In this document: positions 33,550 to 42,209 of the stretch, piece after piece | How the letters are laid out: each line of letters opens with the position of its first letter | How positions within the stretch are numbered: position 1 is the stretch's first letter | Source: Thermaerobacter sp. PB12/4term | GTDB lineage: Bacteria; Bacillota; Sulfobacillia; Thermaerobacterales; Thermaerobacteraceae | Length of the DNA stretch: 64,000 bases | Reading direction: 5' to 3' | Assembly: GCF_003403315.2 (NCBI RefSeq) | Contig: NZ_CP048407.1 | Span: 1,116,001-1,180,000 of the forward strand | Made by a program: the position numbers and the translations under genes | Notes under the pieces: generated by a model | The model's database searches: none | What the model saw: only the letters and a program-made list of their open reading frames with translations | Told to the model about the DNA's origin: nothing

Positions 33550-33622
33550 ATGGAGGAGCCGGGCGGCCCTTATTCACCGCAGGACGGGCGCCGGCCCATG
33601 GCAATTTCAGGGAGGACGGGCG

Positions 33623-34222
33623 GTGCGCGTCACGGGAGGCCGCTGGCGCGGCCGGCTCCTCAAGGTCCCGGCCGGGCGGCAGGTTCGTCCCACCACGGAC
33701 CGGGTGCGCCAGGCGCTGTTCAACATCCTGGGGCCGGCGGTGGAAGGGGCCCGGGTCCTCGATCTCTTTGCGGGGACCGGCAGCCTGGCCATCGAAGCCC
33801 TGAGCCGGGGGGCACGGGAGGCTCTGTGCATCGAGTCCGATCCCCGGGTGGTGGCCGTCCTCAAAGCGAACCTGCGCGCCGTGGGCGCGGGCGCCGACGC
33901 CGGCGTGTGGCGGCAGGATGTCTTTGCCGCCGTTGCGAAACTTGCGGGCGGTTCCCGGGTCTTCGATCTGGTCCTGGCCGATCCGCCCTATCGCCAGGGA
34001 CTGGCGGCCCGGGTGGTGGCCGCCGTGGGCGGTGGCCGGCTGCTGGCGCCCGGCGGCCGGCTGGTGGTGGAGCACGACCCCCGGGAAGCCCTCCCGGACC
34101 GGATCGCCGGGCTGGAACGCGCCGACCGGCGCCGGTACGGCGACACCGCCCTGAGCTTCTACCTTGCGCCTGCCAGGAAAGGAGAGTCCCATGACCATCG
34201 CCCTTTGCCCGGGGAGCTTTGA
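33623..34222 (+). CDS. rsmD: 16S rRNA (guanine966-N2)-methyltransferase
   Basis: Methylates G966 in the 30S decoding region. Starts [11 protein letters not shown], then [16 protein letters not shown] motif [18 protein letters not shown] and catalytic LADPPY. GTG 33623 follows GGGAGGACGG. 199 residues; the usual C-terminus ends near base 34185 and the last residues run into coaD, overlapping it by 32 nt in another frame. The pairing with coaD is conserved in Firmicutes. Confidence 0.94.
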   Translation: MRVTGGRWRGRLLKVPAGRQVRPTTDRVRQALFNILGPAVEGARVLDLFAGTGSLAIEALSRGAREALCIESDPRVVAVLKANLRAVGAGADAGVWRQDVFAAVAKLAGGSRVFDLVLADPPYRQGLAARVVAAVGGGRLLAPGGRLVVEHDPREALPDRIAGLERADRRRYGDTALSFYLAPARKGESHDHRPLPGEL

Positions 34223-34682
34223 CCCGATCACCAACGGGCATCTGGACATCATCGAGCGGGCCAGCCGCCTGTTCGACCAGGTGCTGGTCACCGTGTTCAT
34301 CAACTCGTCCAAGCAGCCCTGGTTCACGCCGGAAGAGCGGGTCGAGCTGGCCCGCCAGGCGACGGCCCACCTGCCCAACGTGTCCGTCGATGCCTATGAC
34401 GGGCTGCTGGTGGAGTACGCCCGCCGCAAAGGGGCGCGGGTGATCGTCAAGGGGCTGCGGGCGGTCTCGGACTTCGAGTACGAGTTCCAGATGGCGCAGA
34501 TCAACAAGCAGCTGGCCGGGGAGCTGGAGACCCTGTTCATGATGACCCGGCCTGAGAATGCCTACCTGAGTTCCAGCATCGTCAAGGAACTGGCCCGTTA
34601 CGGGGTGGATCCGGTGGGCCTGGTCCCTGACGTGGTGCGGCCGGCCTTGGCCGCCCGGGCCGCCGTGCGGAGGAGGCGATGA
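34191..34682 (+). CDS. coaD: Phosphopantetheine adenylyltransferase
   Basis: Penultimate step of CoA synthesis, transferring AMP to 4'-phosphopantetheine. Nucleotide-binding [14 protein letters not shown] at residues 8-21, [12 protein letters not shown], and [11 protein letters not shown] near the C-terminus. 163 residues. AAAGGAGAG lies just upstream of ATG 34191, inside the end of rsmD. The stop overlaps the next start as ATGA. Confidence 0.96.
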   Translation: MTIALCPGSFDPITNGHLDIIERASRLFDQVLVTVFINSSKQPWFTPEERVELARQATAHLPNVSVDAYDGLLVEYARRKGARVIVKGLRAVSDFEYEFQMAQINKQLAGELETLFMMTRPENAYLSSSIVKELARYGVDPVGLVPDVVRPALAARAAVRRRR

Positions 34683-35275
34683 CGGTGGCGGATCACGAGC
34701 CCGCCCCGGAACGGGATCTGTACGTGCTCATCCGCGACTTCGAGCAGTTCGTGCATCATGCCAGCCGGGTGCCCCTGACGGGCAAGGTGATCCTGGACGA
34801 GGATGACGTCTACTCGTTCCTTGACCACCTGCGGCGCCTGGTGCCGGAGGAGATCGACCGGGCCCGCCGGCTGCTGGCCGACCGGGACCGGCTGCTGGAG
34901 CAGGCCCGGGCCGAGGCGGAGGCCATGGTGAAGCAGGCCAGCAGCTACGTGGAGCGCATGGCCCGGGAATCGGAGATCACCCGCAAGGCGGAAGAACAGG
35001 CCCGGCGGATGCTGGCCCAGGCGGAGGCCCGCTCGCGGGAGGTGCGGGCCTCCGCCAATGCCTACGCCGCCGACGTCCTGGACCGGCTGGAAGGGATCCT
35101 GCGCAAGGCGCTGGCCGCCGTGGCCGAGGGCCGGCAAGAACTGCAGGCCACCCTGCGGGCCGCGGCCCACCCCTCCGGGACGGCGGCCCGGGAAGCGGCT
35201 CCCACCCGGGAGGAGGCAGGGGTGGAGGATCCGGACGGCCAAGGGGCCGGCTGGGACGAGGAGGGCGGCGACTAG
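34679..35275 (+). CDS. Coiled-coil protein of unknown function
   Basis: A 198-residue protein beginning with a short conserved region ([43 protein letters not shown] is the segment encoded by 34720-34850), followed by a long predicted coiled coil rich in Ala/Glu/Arg (about residues 55-150) and an acidic tail. Similar proteins next to coaD in Clostridia are annotated as ATPase-like or F-type b-subunit-like because of the coiled coil; there is no nucleotide-binding motif here. A DivIVA-like cytoskeletal or envelope scaffold role is possible. Translationally coupled to coaD. Confidence 0.75.
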   Translation: MTVADHEPAPERDLYVLIRDFEQFVHHASRVPLTGKVILDEDDVYSFLDHLRRLVPEEIDRARRLLADRDRLLEQARAEAEAMVKQASSYVERMARESEITRKAEEQARRMLAQAEARSREVRASANAYAADVLDRLEGILRKALAAVAEGRQELQATLRAAAHPSGTAAREAAPTREEAGVEDPDGQGAGWDEEGGD

Positions 35276-35365
35276 GCGACGACGCCGGTGCAGCCACGGC
35301 GGATCCGCCGCACCGGAGTCGCCGTGACGGGGCGGCCGGCGCCGGACCCGGTGCGGCCCCGGGCG

Positions 35366-36577
35366 TCAGCGCTGGCCCGACACGGTCCGGGCGCGCAACA
35401 GCTGGGTTACCGCAGCCAGGGCAGCGAGACCGCCCACCGCCACCAGGAAGTGGAAGGCTCCCGCCAGCAGCCGGCCCAGCCACGGCAGGGGGCCCGGTGC
35501 CGCCCAGGCCAGGGCCGGCAGGAAGGCGGGCGCGGCTACGGGAAACCAGGCCAGCCACAGGGCGGTCAGGGCCCCGGCGGCGACGGCATGGAAGGCCCGC
35601 GCCGCGATGTAGGGGCCGATGCTCAAGCCGGTGCCCTGGATGATGGCCGCCACCTGGGCGTGGACGGAAAGCCCGCTCCAGGCGATGACGGCACCGGCGA
35701 TGACCAGGCGGTCGAAGAGGGGCGCCGGGGCCTGGGCGGCGGCCTGGGTGCCCAGGGTCAATTCGAACAGGCCGCTGATCAGGGACCGGGTCAGGGAAGG
35801 ATCCAGGCCCAGGGGGTGCAGGACCAGCAGGAACAGGCCGCCTACCGCGGCCAGGATGCCGGCCCGGTCCAGCACCTGGATCACCACCGACATCAGGATG
35901 ATCAGCCCGCCCACCAGAAGCAGCGTATTGATGGAATCGCGGACCGCGTCCCCCAGCACCTGGCCGAAGGGGCGGCCGTCTTCCTGGCGGGCGCGGACCA
36001 TGGCGCGCCAGGCCCGGGCCAGCAGCCACCCTTCCTCCCCTGCCAGGGCTTCGCTGCGGTCGCTGCCGCCGCGCCAGAAGCGCAGGGCCAGGCCGGTGGC
36101 CAGCGCGCCCAGGTAGTGGCCCGCCATGATGGGTCCCGCCACGGCCGCCGTGCCGAACATGCCCACGGCCACGGCTCCTGCCATGAACAGCGGGTCGGCG
36201 GTGTTGCTGAAGCTCATGAGCCGCTCGGCCTCGGTCTTGCTGAGCAGCCCCTGCTGGCGCATCCGGGCCGTGATCACCGCGCCCAGGGGGTAGCCGCTGG
36301 CCAGGCCGACGGCGACGACGAAGGCTCCCGTGCCGGGAACGTTGAACAGCGGGCGCATGAAGGGCTCCATCAGCACGCCCATGAAATGGACCACGCCCAG
36401 GGCCATGAGGATCTGGGCGCCGATGAAGAAGGGCAGCAGGGCCGGGAAGACCACGTCCCACCAGACCTTGAGTCCGGCCACGGCGGCCGCGAAGGCCGTC
36501 TCGGGATACACCACCATGGCGACCACCAGGCCCACCACGGCGGCCACCAGCAAATGGGTAAGGGGTGACTGGCGCAC
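35366..36577 (-). CDS. ylbJ: Sporulation integral membrane protein YlbJ
   Basis: About 403 residues, highly hydrophobic, nucleoside-transporter/gate-domain type. Conserved segments include WWDVVFPALLPFFIGAQIL, SGYPLGAVITARM and MSFSNTADPLFM. In B. subtilis ylbJ is a sigma-E gene needed for spore cortex formation. GTG 36577 with GGGGGAG upstream gives the family N-terminus (VRQSPLTHLLVAA). It is convergent with the coaD cluster and divergent from the Lon-type protease, and a sigma-E-like promoter lies about 170 nt upstream. Confidence 0.88.
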   Translation of the reverse strand: MRQSPLTHLLVAAVVGLVVAMVVYPETAFAAAVAGLKVWWDVVFPALLPFFIGAQILMALGVVHFMGVLMEPFMRPLFNVPGTGAFVVAVGLASGYPLGAVITARMRQQGLLSKTEAERLMSFSNTADPLFMAGAVAVGMFGTAAVAGPIMAGHYLGALATGLALRFWRGGSDRSEALAGEEGWLLARAWRAMVRARQEDGRPFGQVLGDAVRDSINTLLLVGGLIILMSVVIQVLDRAGILAAVGGLFLLVLHPLGLDPSLTRSLISGLFELTLGTQAAAQAPAPLFDRLVIAGAVIAWSGLSVHAQVAAIIQGTGLSIGPYIAARAFHAVAAGALTALWLAWFPVAAPAFLPALAWAAPGPLPWLGRLLAGAFHFLVAVGGLAALAAVTQLLRARTVSGQR

Positions 36578-37006
36578 GGGCACTCCCCCGTACCGGACCC
36601 GCCCCACTCCCTTGCGCACGGCCCCCCGGGAGCGGAACTGCCGCCGGCGGCCCCGCCGGCAGGACGGGACCGGGATGCCGGCCGGGCCGCCTGCGGGTTC
36701 CTCCGGCAACGGGCCCGGGCATGCCCTGAGGTGGGGCGCACCAGCATGTATATGGACGGCCCGGAGGCGGTATACCGGGGTGCCCGGGGGCCCGGCGCGG
36801 GACCGGCGAGGGATCCCCGGCGGCGCCGGCGGCCGCGCCTTCACGCCGTTCGGGCCTGCGGGACCGGCGGGCGGGGATCCCGGCCCGGGAAGGCAGGGCG
36901 CGGTACAGCCGGGCCGGCCTGGGGGGCCGGCGGGAGCGGGGGCACCGGCGCCGCTACAGACCGACTACAACCCGGATGGAGGAGACGGGCGCGACGGAGG
37001 CCACGG
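36578..37006. other. 429-bp divergent region, ylbJ / Lon-type protease
   Basis: Includes a sigma-E-like element on the minus strand (36746-36776). The rest is GC-rich with open frames lacking start signals; nothing else is supported. The protease frame is open back to 36731, but that part has no family similarity. Confidence 0.45.
36746..36776 (-). promoter_or_regulatory. Sigma-E-like promoter candidate for ylbJ
   Basis: Minus strand: GGTATAC (36776-36770), 15-bp spacer, CATATACAT (36754-36746). It resembles, imperfectly, the sigma-E pattern of an ATA-containing -35 and a CATACA-type -10; a rare AT-rich patch here. Confidence 0.3.
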
Positions 37007-38014
37007 ATGCAGACGGAGGCGACGGGTGCAGTGGACGGAAAGCCGGCGCCCGGGGGCCGCCCCCAGGGCGGGTCCGGCCGGCAACGGGACGGCGGCGGCC
37101 GGGAACCCGGCGGGCCTGCCGCGCTGCCTGGCGTCTCCGGCCCGGGGCCGGGCGGCCGCGGCGGGAGGCCGGTCGATCCCGGCGGCGGGCAGGGCCGTGC
37201 CGGTGGGGGAGAGGGCCTCACCGGCGGCCCGGCAGGCCACCCGGGGCCGGCGGCGGCCGGGCCCGGCCCGGCCGGGCCCGCGCCGGTGCCGCGGTTCGTC
37301 CCCAGGCTGGGGCGACTTCTGGCCGCCCTGGCCGTGGCCGGCCTGATGGGGTTTTTGGCCGCCCGCCTGCCCACCCCCTGGCTTCTGGTGGAGCCCGGCC
37401 TGGCCGTGCCGGTGCCCGTGCAAGTGGTGCGGCCCCCAGGCACGCGCCCGGTGGTGACGACCCCCTTCTGGCTGGTCACCGTGGCGGCCCGCCCGGCCCG
37501 GCTGGGCGACGCCTGGACGGTGCTGCGCGATCCCGGGCGCAGCCTGGTCACGGCCCGGGCCCTGGGCGGGGGTTCCCTGGACGAGGTGATGGCCGCCCAG
37601 CGCGCCGCCCTGGCCGCCAGCAAGGAGGCGGCCGCCGCTGCGGCCGCGGAGCTCATGGGGGTGGAACCCGGCGCCGTGGCCGGGTTCCCCCTCCCCCCGG
37701 CCATTGCCGGTCCCTCCGGAGGCCTGGCCATGGGCCTGGCGGCGGTGGACGCCCTTGCTCCCGGGGACCTGGCCGGCGGGCGGCGGGTGGGCGCCACGGG
37801 CACCCTATCTCCCGACGGCCGGGTGGGGCCCGTGGAAGGGGTGGAGCAGAAGTGGCGTGCGGCGGCCATGGCGGGCCTGGACGTGCTGTTCGTGCCGGCT
37901 CGGGGACCCGGCCCGGCGCCGGGCAGCGCGCCCATGGTGGTGCGGGTACCGAGCCTGGCGGCCGCCGTGGCCTGGCTTTGCCAGCAGGGGGGCCAGGGCC
38001 CGCCGTGTGACTGA
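37007..38014 (+). CDS. Lon-type serine protease (YlbL-like, no PDZ)
   Basis: A membrane-anchored protease: low-complexity N-terminus (residues 1-100), a TM segment (LLAALAVAGLMGFLAARL, about 105-122), a short extracytoplasmic region, then a Lon proteolytic domain. The Ser-Lys dyad is visible as GPSGGLA (catalytic Ser) and GPVEGVEQK (catalytic Lys). The B. subtilis relative YlbL has a PDZ domain between TM and protease; here the corresponding stretch is only about 130 residues, with VTARALGGGSLDEVMAAQ leading into the protease, and no PDZ motif is seen. ATG 37007 with GGAGG upstream. The position near coaD/ylbJ/yceD matches YlbL. Confidence 0.78.
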   Translation: MQTEATGAVDGKPAPGGRPQGGSGRQRDGGGREPGGPAALPGVSGPGPGGRGGRPVDPGGGQGRAGGGEGLTGGPAGHPGPAAAGPGPAGPAPVPRFVPRLGRLLAALAVAGLMGFLAARLPTPWLLVEPGLAVPVPVQVVRPPGTRPVVTTPFWLVTVAARPARLGDAWTVLRDPGRSLVTARALGGGSLDEVMAAQRAALAASKEAAAAAAAELMGVEPGAVAGFPLPPAIAGPSGGLAMGLAAVDALAPGDLAGGRRVGATGTLSPDGRVGPVEGVEQKWRAAAMAGLDVLFVPARGPGPAPGSAPMVVRVPSLAAAVAWLCQQGGQGPPCD

Positions 38015-38113
38015 AGGGCAAGCGAAACGCGATGAAGGGGGAACCAGGAGGGCCGGCCCCCACCCTGTGAACCGCGCACCCTGTGGACCGGCAGCACCGG
38101 GCGCACCGGCCTT

Positions 38114-38142
38114 TTGACACCCCTGCCGCGCCTTTCTATAAT
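38114..38142 (+). promoter_or_regulatory. Consensus sigma-A promoter for yceD-rpmF
   Basis: TTGACA (38114-38119), 17-bp spacer, TATAAT (38137-38142): perfect consensus at both hexamers and spacing, 31 nt before the yceD start. The strongest promoter in the window. Confidence 0.95.
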
Positions 38143-38172
38143 GATCCCGTTGTGTAGCGAGGGACGAGGAAC

Positions 38173-38757
38173 ATGGCCGATCCGCTGGTCATCGATGTGG
38201 AAGCCCTGACCCGCCAGCGCGGGCTGCAGTCGACGGGCACCGTGGTGGCGCCCATCGAGCCCATTCCCGTGCCGGGCGGCGACATCGCCGCCCATGGGCC
38301 CATCCGCTTGCAGTACCGGCTGACCCACACCGGCGAGGGCCGCATCTGGCTGGAAGCGGACCTGGCCGCCAGGGCCAGGCTGACCTGCGATCGCTGCCTG
38401 GACTCCTTCGAGGCGAACCTGCACACCCGCTACGAAGAGGAGTTCCTGCCCCGGCCGGCGGGTGCCGGCGCCGGGGAGGAACCCGAGGACGCGGGCGACA
38501 CGCGGGTCGCCTACTACGACAACCACCAGGTGGACCTGCGGGAGGGGATCCGCCAGAACCTGATCCTGGCGGTGCCCGCCAAGCAGCTCTGCCGGTTGGG
38601 ATGCCGCGGCCTCTGTCCCCGCTGCGGCAAGAACCTGAACGAAGGGCCCTGCGACTGCCGGGATGAGGATCTGGATCCCCGGCTGGCGGCCCTGGACCAG
38701 TGGTTGCGCGAGCACGGCAAGGGGGAGGAAGGGGACCATGGCGGTTCCGAAGCATAA
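38173..38757 (+). CDS. yceD: DUF177 / YceD family protein
   Basis: A 194-residue protein with the family signature [14 protein letters not shown] and the C-terminal cysteine-rich block [17 protein letters not shown]. YceD proteins are almost always encoded just upstream of rpmF; in plants and some bacteria they are linked to 23S rRNA accumulation. The cysteines suggest metal binding. It overlaps rpmF by 20 nt and is driven by the consensus promoter upstream. Confidence 0.92.
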   Translation: MADPLVIDVEALTRQRGLQSTGTVVAPIEPIPVPGGDIAAHGPIRLQYRLTHTGEGRIWLEADLAARARLTCDRCLDSFEANLHTRYEEEFLPRPAGAGAGEEPEDAGDTRVAYYDNHQVDLREGIRQNLILAVPAKQLCRLGCRGLCPRCGKNLNEGPCDCRDEDLDPRLAALDQWLREHGKGEEGDHGGSEA

Positions 38758-38917
38758 GACGTCCAAGTCCCGCCGGGACAAGCGGCGGACCCACTGGAAG
38801 CTGCAGGCCCCGGCAGTGGTGGAGTGCCCGCAGTGCCACCAGCCGAAGCGGCCGCACCGGGTGTGCCCCAACTGCGGCTACTACGACGGCCGGGTGGCGG
38901 TGCAGAAGGAATCCTGA
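38738..38917 (+). CDS. rpmF: 50S ribosomal protein L32
   Basis: A 59-residue protein starting [20 protein letters not shown], with a zinc ribbon made of CPQC and CPNC. GGGGGAGGAAGGGG is a strong ribosome-binding site. It ends in a strong terminator 67 bp downstream, so yceD-rpmF form a two-gene operon. Confidence 0.97.
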   Translation: MAVPKHKTSKSRRDKRRTHWKLQAPAVVECPQCHQPKRPHRVCPNCGYYDGRVAVQKES

Positions 38918-38983
38918 CGCCGGACGGACCCAGGATCCTGACCGGAGCCGCAGGCGGCCTGGGCCCGGGCTTCCAGGGCCAAG

Positions 38984-39022
38984 CCGGATGGGCCGGTGGG
39001 TGCCATCCGGTTTTGTTTTTTC
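38984..39022 (+). terminator. rpmF terminator
   Basis: CCGGATGG (38984-38991) pairs with CCATCCGG (39003-39010) across an 11-nt loop and is followed by TTTTGTTTTTTC. Clear intrinsic terminator. Confidence 0.95.
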
Positions 39023-39099
39023 TTAAGGGTGGTCGTGACCGGGTGGTCGTTACCGGGTTGCCGCCGGGCGGCGCCGGCGCCTGGAAGCCATTTCCCGGC

Positions 39100-39128
39100 T
39101 TGGCATGGCCGGTGGCCTCGCGTATACT
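39100..39128 (+). promoter_or_regulatory. Promoter of the fapR-fab operon
   Basis: TTGGCA (39100-39105), 17-bp spacer, TATACT (39123-39128). One mismatch from consensus in each hexamer; about 57 nt upstream of the fapR start. Confidence 0.85.
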
Positions 39129-39147
39129 GGCGGTGGTTTTGTCCGGG

Positions 39148-39166
39148 TTATAAGGGCAGGTATTAA
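39148..39166 (+). promoter_or_regulatory. Candidate FapR operator
   Basis: TTATAA (39148-39153) and TATTAA (39161-39166) form an imperfect AT-rich inverted repeat; the right part AGGTATTAA resembles the AGGTACTAA half of the Bacillus FapR box. It lies about 20 nt after the -10, where binding would block transcription. Similarity is partial. Confidence 0.35.
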
Positions 39167-39185
39167 AACCGGAGGTTATGACCAG

Positions 39186-39950
39186 GTGCGAAACACGCGG
39201 CCGCCCCTCAGCTTGACGGTGCCCTCCGGTTCGTCCGGGTCCCCGCCGGAAACCCCGGCCGGGTCCCCGCGCCGCGGGCTGCCCGGATCCGCAGGCGGCC
39301 GCGACTCCCGCGCCACGCGGCAGGCCCGGCTGGTGCAGGTTCTTCAGGAGAACCCCTTTCTGACCGACGAGGAACTGGCCGAGCGCTTTCACGTCAGCGT
39401 GGCCACCATCCGCCTGGACCGCATGCGCCTGGGCATTCCCGCGGTCCGGGAGCGGGTTCGGGCGGTGGCGGAACGGGTCCACGGCCGGGTCCGCGCCCTG
39501 CCCCTCCAGGAGATCGTCGGCGAGCTGGTCGACCTGGAACTGGGCAAGTTCGGCATCTCCATCCTGCAGACCACCCCTGAGATGGCCTTTGCCCGCACCC
39601 GCCTGGTCCGCAGCCAGTACATCCTGGCCCAGGCCGATTCCCTTGCCCTGGCCGTGGTGGACGCCGAGCTGGCCTGCATCTCCGTCGCCAACATCAAATA
39701 CAAAAAGCCCGTCCAGGTCGGCCAGCGCCTGGTCGCCAGGGCCGTGGTGCTGCGCCACCGGCGGGACGGGGAGCCGGTGGTGCTGGTGCAGACCCGGGCC
39801 GGGGACGAGACGGTCTTCCGAGGCAAGTTCGTCGTCCAGGTGCTGGCGGGTCCGGGGGCCGGGCCCCGCGCGGCCGGGCCCCAGAAGTCCGGGGAGGAAC
39901 CTGCGGGCGGCGCCGCCACCGGTGACGGGCGAGGGGAGGTGGAGCCATGA
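39186..39950 (+). CDS. fapR: Fatty-acid biosynthesis transcriptional repressor FapR
   Basis: DeoR-type HTH at about residues 50-75 (LTDEELAERFHVSVATIRLDRMRLGI), a linker helix, and a hot-dog ligand domain (about 90-220) where malonyl-CoA or malonyl-ACP is sensed in Bacillus; VANIKYKKPVQVGQRLVARA and FRGKFVVQV match the family. The first 45 residues are Pro/Ser-rich and extra. GTG 39186 with GGAGG 10 nt upstream. First gene of the plsX-fab operon, consistent with autoregulation. Stop overlaps plsX as ATGA. Confidence 0.9.
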   Translation: MRNTRPPLSLTVPSGSSGSPPETPAGSPRRGLPGSAGGRDSRATRQARLVQVLQENPFLTDEELAERFHVSVATIRLDRMRLGIPAVRERVRAVAERVHGRVRALPLQEIVGELVDLELGKFGISILQTTPEMAFARTRLVRSQYILAQADSLALAVVDAELACISVANIKYKKPVQVGQRLVARAVVLRHRRDGEPVVLVQTRAGDETVFRGKFVVQVLAGPGAGPRAAGPQKSGEEPAGGAATGDGRGEVEP

Positions 39951-41002
39951 CGGGGACGGATCCGGGGATCCCGCGCCGGTGGCGGGTGGCCGTGGACGTC
40001 ATGGGCGGCGACGGCGCGCCCTCGGTGCCCGTGGCGGCCGGCCTGGCGGCCGCAGCCCGGTGGCCGGTGGACATCCTCTGGCTGGGCCCCCAGGAGCGGG
40101 TGGCGGCGGAGCTGCGCCGCCAGGGCGCAGGCTCGCCACCGCCCGGCCGGATCGTCCACGCCTCCCAGGTGATCGAGGCCGGCGATTCGCCGGTGGCGGC
40201 CCTGCGGCGCAAGCAGGACTCGTCCATCGCCGTGGGCATGCGCCTGCTGCGGGAGGGGGAGGCCGACGCCTTCGTCTCGGCGGGCAGCACCGGTGCCCTG
40301 ATGGCCGCCGGCAAGCTCATGCTGGGGACCCTGCCGCGGGTGGCACGCCCTGCCCTGGCGGCCGTGCTGCCCACCCTGGACGGCCGCGGTTTCCTCATGC
40401 TGGATCTGGGCGCCAGTGCGGAAGCCGATCCCGAGCAGCTGGTCCAGTACGCCGTCATGGGCGCCGTCTATGCGCGGGAGGTGCTGGAGCGGCCCTCCCC
40501 GCGGGTGGCCCTGCTGAACATCGGCAGCGAGGCCGGCAAGGGGAACCGGCTCTACCGCGAGACCTATGAGCGCCTGGCCTCCAGCGGGCTCCACTTCGCC
40601 GGCAACGTGGAGGCCCGCGAGCTCTTCGCTGGCAAGGCTGATGTGGTGGTTTGCGACGGTTTTACCGGCAACGTCGCCCTCAAGGCCATGGAGGGTGCAG
40701 GAGAGGCCTGCTGGAAGCTGCTCAAGGCCGAGGTGGCGCGCCGGCCTCTCGCCCGGGTCGCCGCCCTGCTGCTGCGCCCCGTCCTTCTGGGCGTGCGCCG
40801 GCGGCTGGATTACGGCGAGTACGGGGCGGCGCTCTTCCTGGGCCTTGACGGCCTGGTGTTCAAGTGTCACGGCTCGTCGGACACCCGGGCCTTTGCCAAC
40901 GGCATCGGGGTGGCGGTGAAGGCGTGCCAGGGACGCCTGCTCCACCGCATCGGCGAGTCCATCGGCAAGGAGGACGGTGAAGCCCTTGGTCGCGGCCGGT
41001 AG
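39947..41002 (+). CDS. plsX: Phosphate acyltransferase PlsX
   Basis: Makes acyl-phosphate from acyl-ACP, the first committed step to phosphatidic acid in Gram-positives. Motifs: VAVDVMGGDGAP, SAGSTGALMA, LLNIGSEAGKGN, VVCDGFTGNVALK and HGSSDTRAF. 351 residues. Coupled to fapR (ATGA) and overlapping fabH by 26 nt. Peripheral membrane protein in relatives. Confidence 0.96.
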   Translation: MTGTDPGIPRRWRVAVDVMGGDGAPSVPVAAGLAAAARWPVDILWLGPQERVAAELRRQGAGSPPPGRIVHASQVIEAGDSPVAALRRKQDSSIAVGMRLLREGEADAFVSAGSTGALMAAGKLMLGTLPRVARPALAAVLPTLDGRGFLMLDLGASAEADPEQLVQYAVMGAVYAREVLERPSPRVALLNIGSEAGKGNRLYRETYERLASSGLHFAGNVEARELFAGKADVVVCDGFTGNVALKAMEGAGEACWKLLKAEVARRPLARVAALLLRPVLLGVRRRLDYGEYGAALFLGLDGLVFKCHGSSDTRAFANGIGVAVKACQGRLLHRIGESIGKEDGEALGRGR

Positions 41003-42209
41003 AGGGGTGACCATCGCCGGCATCGGCGCCTGCGTGCCGCCGGTGGTGGTGACCAACGACCACCTGGCTGAGGTGGTGGAGACGGACGACGAATGGATCC
41101 GCACCCGCACGGGGATCCGCCAGCGGCGGGTGGCCGATCCGGACACCGCCACGTCCGACCTGGCGGAGGTGGCGGCCCGGCGGGCCCTGGAGGAGGCCCA
41201 GGTCCGCCCGGAGCAGGTGGACCTGATCATCGTCGCCACGGTGACGCCGGACATGCCCTTCCCGTCGACGGCCTGCCTGCTGCAGGACCGCCTGGGCGCC
41301 ACGCGCGCCGCCGGGTTCGACCTGGAAGCGGCCTGCTCGGGATTCGTTTATGCCCTGGCGGCGGGAGCCCAGTTCGTGGCGGCGGGCCTCTACGACACCG
41401 TGCTGGTGGTGGGGGCCGAGACCCTGTCCAAGATCATCGACTGGAGCGACCGGCGCACCTGTGTGCTGCTGGGTGACGGCGCGGGCGCGGCGGTCTTGCG
41501 CCCGGCGGCTCCCGGCGAGGGCATCCTGGGCCTCTACCTGGGCGCCGACGGCTCGGGGGGAGACCTGCTCAAGCAGCCGGCCGGCGGGTCGCGCCTCCCG
41601 GCGTCGCCCGAGACGGTGGCCCGGGGCCTCCACTACGTGCAGATGAACGGCCGGGAGGTCTTCAAGTTCGCGGTCAAGACGATGGGCGACGCCGCCCAGG
41701 CCGCCCTGGCCCAGGCCGGCCTGCGCTTTGAGGACGTGGACCTGTACATACCCCACCAGGCCAACTACCGCATCATCGAATCGTCGGCCCGGCGGTTCGA
41801 CCTTCCCCTGGACCGGGTGGTGGTGAACATCGACCGCTACGGCAACACCTCGGCGGCTTCCATCCCGGTGGCCCTGGACGAGGCCCTGTCCGCAGGCCGC
41901 GTGCGGGCGGGGCAGACGGTGCTGCTGGTCGCCTTCGGCGGCGGCCTGACCTGGGGGGCCGCCGTCGTCCGCTGGGGCTATGACCGGCCCGCGGCCCGGC
42001 CGCTGGAGATGCCGGGCCGGCAGCCCGAGTACGGCCTGCCCGCCTGGATTCGCGAGCAGGCGGCCCGGGGCCGGGCGCGGCTGGACGGGACGAACCCGGC
42101 CCGGCCGGCCGTCGCTCCACCGGCAGCCGGCGCAGCCCTGGACCCGGCGGCGGCCGCCGCCGGCGGGTCCGGGTTCCGACCGGCCCCGGGGGGTGAGCAG
42201 GCGCCATGA
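40977..42209 (+). CDS. fabH: 3-oxoacyl-ACP synthase III
   Basis: Initiates fatty-acid synthesis by condensing acyl-CoA with malonyl-ACP. Catalytic Cys in EAACSGF (about residue 119), His in PHQAN (about 259) and Asn in GNTSAAS (about 290). AAGGAGG precedes GTG 40977 within the end of plsX. The enzyme fold ends near residue 335 (GGGLTWGAAVVRW); the remaining 70 residues or so form a Pro/Ala-rich tail not usual in FabH. Confidence 0.95.
   Translation: MKPLVAAGRGVTIAGIGACVPPVVVTNDHLAEVVETDDEWIRTRTGIRQRRVADPDTATSDLAEVAARRALEEAQVRPEQVDLIIVATVTPDMPFPSTACLLQDRLGATRAAGFDLEAACSGFVYALAAGAQFVAAGLYDTVLVVGAETLSKIIDWSDRRTCVLLGDGAGAAVLRPAAPGEGILGLYLGADGSGGDLLKQPAGGSRLPASPETVARGLHYVQMNGREVFKFAVKTMGDAAQAALAQAGLRFEDVDLYIPHQANYRIIESSARRFDLPLDRVVVNIDRYGNTSAASIPVALDEALSAGRVRAGQTVLLVAFGGGLTWGAAVVRWGYDRPAARPLEMPGRQPEYGLPAWIREQAARGRARLDGTNPARPAVAPPAAGAALDPAAAAAGGSGFRPAPGGEQAP

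Larger units (their letters stand above)
33300..33622 (+). other. 323-bp region with two strong hairpins before rsmD
   Basis: Holds the coat-gene terminator (33351-33383), a second 12-bp perfect hairpin (33435-33469) and a promoter candidate (33520-33549) for rsmD. No gene is supported; the rsmD frame is open through it but lacks any start signal or family similarity. Confidence 0.6.
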
